Source of the DNA: Chitinophagaceae bacterium UBA4412
Lineage (GTDB): Bacteria; Bacteroidota; Bacteroidia; Chitinophagales; Chitinophagaceae
Direction of reading: 5' to 3'
Length of the DNA: 15,257 nucleotides
Assembly (NCBI GenBank): GCA_002400445.1
Contig: DGQO01000034.1
Location: 13,344-28,600 of the forward strand
The notes under the pieces: generated by a model
Told to the model about the DNA's origin: nothing
What the model saw: only the letters and a program-made list of their open reading frames with translations
The model's database searches: none
Shown here: positions 12,633 to 15,257 of the stretch, piece by piece
Layout of the letters: each line of letters starts with the position of its first letter
Numbering within the stretch: position 1 is the first letter of the stretch
Translations under genes and position numbers: made by a program

Positions 12633-14609
12633 ATGTCTTTAGACGCAAAAATTCCGGCAGGTAAAATGGAGGAAAAGTGGAATGATTATAAAGGTCATGT
12701 GAAACTTGTAAATCCTTCAAATAAACGAAAGCTGGAAGTGATCGTTGTAGGTACCGGCCTGGCAGGAGCTTCTGCCGCTGCTTCCCTCGGAGAAATGGGG
12801 TATAAAGTAAAAGCATTCTGCTTTCAGGATAGCCCACGCCGTGCACACAGTATTGCTGCGCAGGGCGGTATTAATGCAGCTAAGAATTATCAAAATGATG
12901 GCGACTCTGTGTTTCGTCTTTTCTATGATACGGTAAAAGGTGGCGACTATCGTTCCCGTGAAGCCAATGTGCATCGCCTGGCCGAAGTGAGCAACGCTAT
13001 CATTGATCAATGTGTAGCGCAGGGTGTGCCTTTTGCAAGGGAATATGGTGGACTGCTTAGCAACCGCAGTTTTGGTGGTACGCAAGTGCAGCGCACATTT
13101 TATGCTGCTGGCCAAACTGGCCAACAATTGCTCCTGGGCGCTTATAGTGCAATGGAGCGGCAAGTAGCACTGGGTACTGTAGAGATGTATTCCCGCCACG
13201 AAATGCTCGATGTAGTTGTAATCGATGGAATAGCAAGGGGAATTATTGCCCGGAACCTTGTAACCGGCGAACTGGAAAGACATTTCGGCCATGCGGTACT
13301 GTTATGCAGCGGTGGTTACGGAAACGTTTTTTACCTGAGCACAAATGCAATGGGCAGTAATGTTACTGCCGCCTGGAAAGCCCATAAAAAGGGAGCCTTT
13401 TTTGGCAATCCTTGTTTCACCCAAATTCACCCTACCTGTATTCCTGTAAGTGGCGATTACCAAAGTAAACTCACGCTGATGAGCGAAAGTTTGCGCAACG
13501 ACGGTCGTATCTGGGTGCCAAAAAAACAACACGATAATCGCAAGGCAACGGAGATACCTGAAGAAGAGCGGGACTATTACCTGGAAAGAAGATACCCTGC
13601 TTTTGGAAACCTTGTACCAAGAGACGTGGCCTCCCGGGCCGCAAAAGAAAGATGTGATGCCGGATACGGCGTAGGTACTACAAAAATGGCGGTGTTCTTA
13701 GATTTTGCAGATGCCATTAAGCGCTACGGTCGAATTGAAGCCAGCAAAGCCGGTGTGCATGATGCCTCAGAGGCGGATATTATCGCCCATGGAAAAAAAG
13801 TTATCGAAGAAAAATATGGTAATCTCTTTGAAATGTATGAGAAGATTACTGGTGAAAATCCTTATGAAACTCCAATGCGTATCTATCCTGCAGTACACTA
13901 TACCATGGGTGGCTTGTGGGTAGATTATGAATTGCAAACAACAGTAAAAGGACTTTATGCCCTGGGTGAAGCTAATTTTAGCGATCACGGTGCAAACCGG
14001 CTTGGCGCTTCTGCCCTTATGCAGGGCCTTGCAGATGGATACTTTGTAATTCCTTACACCTTAGGAAATTTCCTGGCAGAAGAAATTCGCACTCCGGCGA
14101 TCCCTACTTCACATCCTGCTTTTGAAGCTGCAGAAAAAGAAACAGCAGATCGGATAAACACTTTGATGAATATCAAAGGCACCCAAACCGTAGAAAGCTT
14201 TCATAAGCGCCTGGGTAAAATCATGTGGGATAAATGTGGTATGGCCAGGAACGAGCAAGGGTTGAGAGAAGCTATCGTAGAAATCCAGGCACTTAAAAAA
14301 GAGTTTTGGAGAGATGTGCGGATTCCGGGTGAAATAGACAATATGAATCCTGAATTGGATAAAGCAGGCCGTGTTGCTGATTTTATCGAACTTGGCGAAC
14401 TCATGTGTATCGATGCTTTAGATCGTAAGGAAAGCTGTGGCGGACACTTTAGAGAAGAATCTCAAACTGAAGAAGGAGAAGCAAAGCGGGATGATGAAAA
14501 TTTCACTTATGTGAGCGCCTGGAAATTCCTGGAAGAAAACCATTGGGAACTGGTGAAAGAACCTTTGGAATTTGAAATTGTTAAACCTACACAGCGGAGC
14601 TACAAGTAA
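12633..14609 (+). CDS. sdhA: Succinate dehydrogenase/fumarate reductase flavoprotein subunit
   Basis: The 658-residue catalytic subunit oxidises succinate to fumarate on the cytoplasmic face of the inner membrane. The FAD dinucleotide fold [14 protein letters not shown] is at about 36-49. [15 protein letters not shown] at 69-83 contains His72, the expected site of covalent FAD attachment. HPTCIP and [14 protein letters not shown] belong to the substrate region, and [11 protein letters not shown] at 327-337 carries the predicted catalytic Arg330. [10 protein letters not shown] and [21 protein letters not shown] are further family signatures. The length and segments fit the non-proteobacterial type found with b558 SdhC. 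sdhB starts 43 bp downstream. Confidence is very high for the subunit; whether succinate oxidation or fumarate reduction dominates cannot be told from sequence. Confidence 0.98.
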   Translation: MSLDAKIPAGKMEEKWNDYKGHVKLVNPSNKRKLEVIVVGTGLAGASAAASLGEMGYKVKAFCFQDSPRRAHSIAAQGGINAAKNYQNDGDSVFRLFYDTVKGGDYRSREANVHRLAEVSNAIIDQCVAQGVPFAREYGGLLSNRSFGGTQVQRTFYAAGQTGQQLLLGAYSAMERQVALGTVEMYSRHEMLDVVVIDGIARGIIARNLVTGELERHFGHAVLLCSGGYGNVFYLSTNAMGSNVTAAWKAHKKGAFFGNPCFTQIHPTCIPVSGDYQSKLTLMSESLRNDGRIWVPKKQHDNRKATEIPEEERDYYLERRYPAFGNLVPRDVASRAAKERCDAGYGVGTTKMAVFLDFADAIKRYGRIEASKAGVHDASEADIIAHGKKVIEEKYGNLFEMYEKITGENPYETPMRIYPAVHYTMGGLWVDYELQTTVKGLYALGEANFSDHGANRLGASALMQGLADGYFVIPYTLGNFLAEEIRTPAIPTSHPAFEAAEKETADRINTLMNIKGTQTVESFHKRLGKIMWDKCGMARNEQGLREAIVEIQALKKEFWRDVRIPGEIDNMNPELDKAGRVADFIELGELMCIDALDRKESCGGHFREESQTEEGEAKRDDENFTYVSAWKFLEENHWELVKEPLEFEIVKPTQRSYK

Positions 14610-14652
14610 AACAAACTGTAGCCTAACTTTTAATTAATATAATCTTTTTAAT

Positions 14653-15257
14653 ATGGAGCATTACAATATGAACCTCACGCTTAAAATCTGGCGTCAGAAA
14701 AACAACAAAAGTTCCGGTAAGTTAGAAACTTACAACGTGAGCGATATTTCTTCTGAAATGTCTTTCCTGGAAATGTTTGATGTGCTCAATGAAGAGTTGA
14801 TTACCAAAGGTGACGATCCCATCGCATTTGATCATGATTGCCGTGAGGGAATTTGCGGTCAGTGCAGTATGCATATTAACGGCAGGGCACACGGTCCATG
14901 GACAAAAAATACAACCTGCCAGTTGCACATGCGGGCTTTCCAAGATGGAGATACCATCGTAGTAGAACCCTGGCGGAGTAAGGCTTTCCCTGTAATCAAA
15001 GATTTGGTTGTAGACCGTTCTTCTTTTGACAGAGTGATCCAGGCCGGTGGATTTGTATCCGTAAATACAGGTAATGCTGTGGATGCAAACGCCATTCCCA
15101 TTGACAAAAGAGCGGCAGACGATTCATTTATGGCGGCCTCGTGCATTGGTTGCGGAGCCTGCGTTGCTGCCTGTGTAAACGGCAGTGCGATGTTATTTGT
15201 AAGCGCCAAAGTATCTCAACTTGCCTTATTGCCACAAGGAGAGCCAGAGGCCGAGAC
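14653..15257 (+). CDS. sdhB: Succinate dehydrogenase iron-sulfur subunit, 3'-truncated by window
   Basis: 201 codons are visible from ATG 14653 ([18 protein letters not shown]) before the right edge. The protein relays electrons from FAD in SdhA to the hemes in SdhC. The plant-type [2Fe-2S] cluster ligands are in [16 protein letters not shown] and in TTCQLHM, and the first bacterial ferredoxin-like cysteine cluster is [11 protein letters not shown] near residues 164-174; the last cluster motif should lie just beyond the edge. An alternative start at the second Met (MNLTLKIW) is possible. It is the third gene of the operon, 43 bp after sdhA. Confidence 0.96.
   Translation, partial: MEHYNMNLTLKIWRQKNNKSSGKLETYNVSDISSEMSFLEMFDVLNEELITKGDDPIAFDHDCREGICGQCSMHINGRAHGPWTKNTTCQLHMRAFQDGDTIVVEPWRSKAFPVIKDLVVDRSSFDRVIQAGGFVSVNTGNAVDANAIPIDKRAADDSFMAASCIGCGACVAACVNGSAMLFVSAKVSQLALLPQGEPEAE

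Overview
The window looks like a chromosomal segment of a Bacteroidota bacterium, most likely a Chitinophagaceae-like lineage. The grounds are a secreted protein with a type IX secretion C-terminal sorting domain, a three-subunit succinate dehydrogenase with a b558-type SdhC, promoters of the Bacteroidetes TAnnTTTG type, weak Shine-Dalgarno sequences, and an fba-accD arrangement. No plasmid, phage, insertion sequence, CRISPR or tRNA signal was found.

Positions 1-7901 are transcribed leftwards (minus strand). In transcription order they hold an S41 C-terminal processing protease, a PLP-dependent cystathionine beta-synthase with tandem CBS domains, a 2.6-kb stretch without a convincing protein gene (about 2249-4870), a cytoplasmic BtuF/TroA-like metal-receptor protein, class II fructose-bisphosphate aldolase, and the 5' end of accD, cut by the window edge. 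Positions 8030-15257 are transcribed rightwards. They hold a BadF-family amino-sugar kinase followed 3 bp later by murQ (muropeptide recycling), a T9SS-exported protein of unknown function closed by a textbook terminator, an unrecognised 187-residue protein, and the sdhCAB operon, with sdhB cut by the right edge.

The notable part is the protein-poor stretch. It holds three diverged tandem copies (A, B, C) of what reads as a noncoding RNA gene on the minus strand. Each copy has, in the same order: a palindrome overlapping a -33 TTG, exactly 20 nt, a CATCTTTG -7 box, a 124-129 nt domain whose 15-nt ends pair with each other, an A/C-rich body carrying recurring motifs (CCAATATCC, CTGAAACCAGGA), and a Rho-independent terminator. 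The predicted transcripts are about 426, 600 and 447 nt. The spacing, paired arms and terminators favour a structured RNA over a mobile repeat or a decayed protein gene. I cannot assign it to a known RNA family from sequence alone.

The remaining genes are mainly housekeeping: glycolysis, fatty-acid synthesis, sulfur amino acids, cell-wall recycling, and the TCA cycle with respiration.
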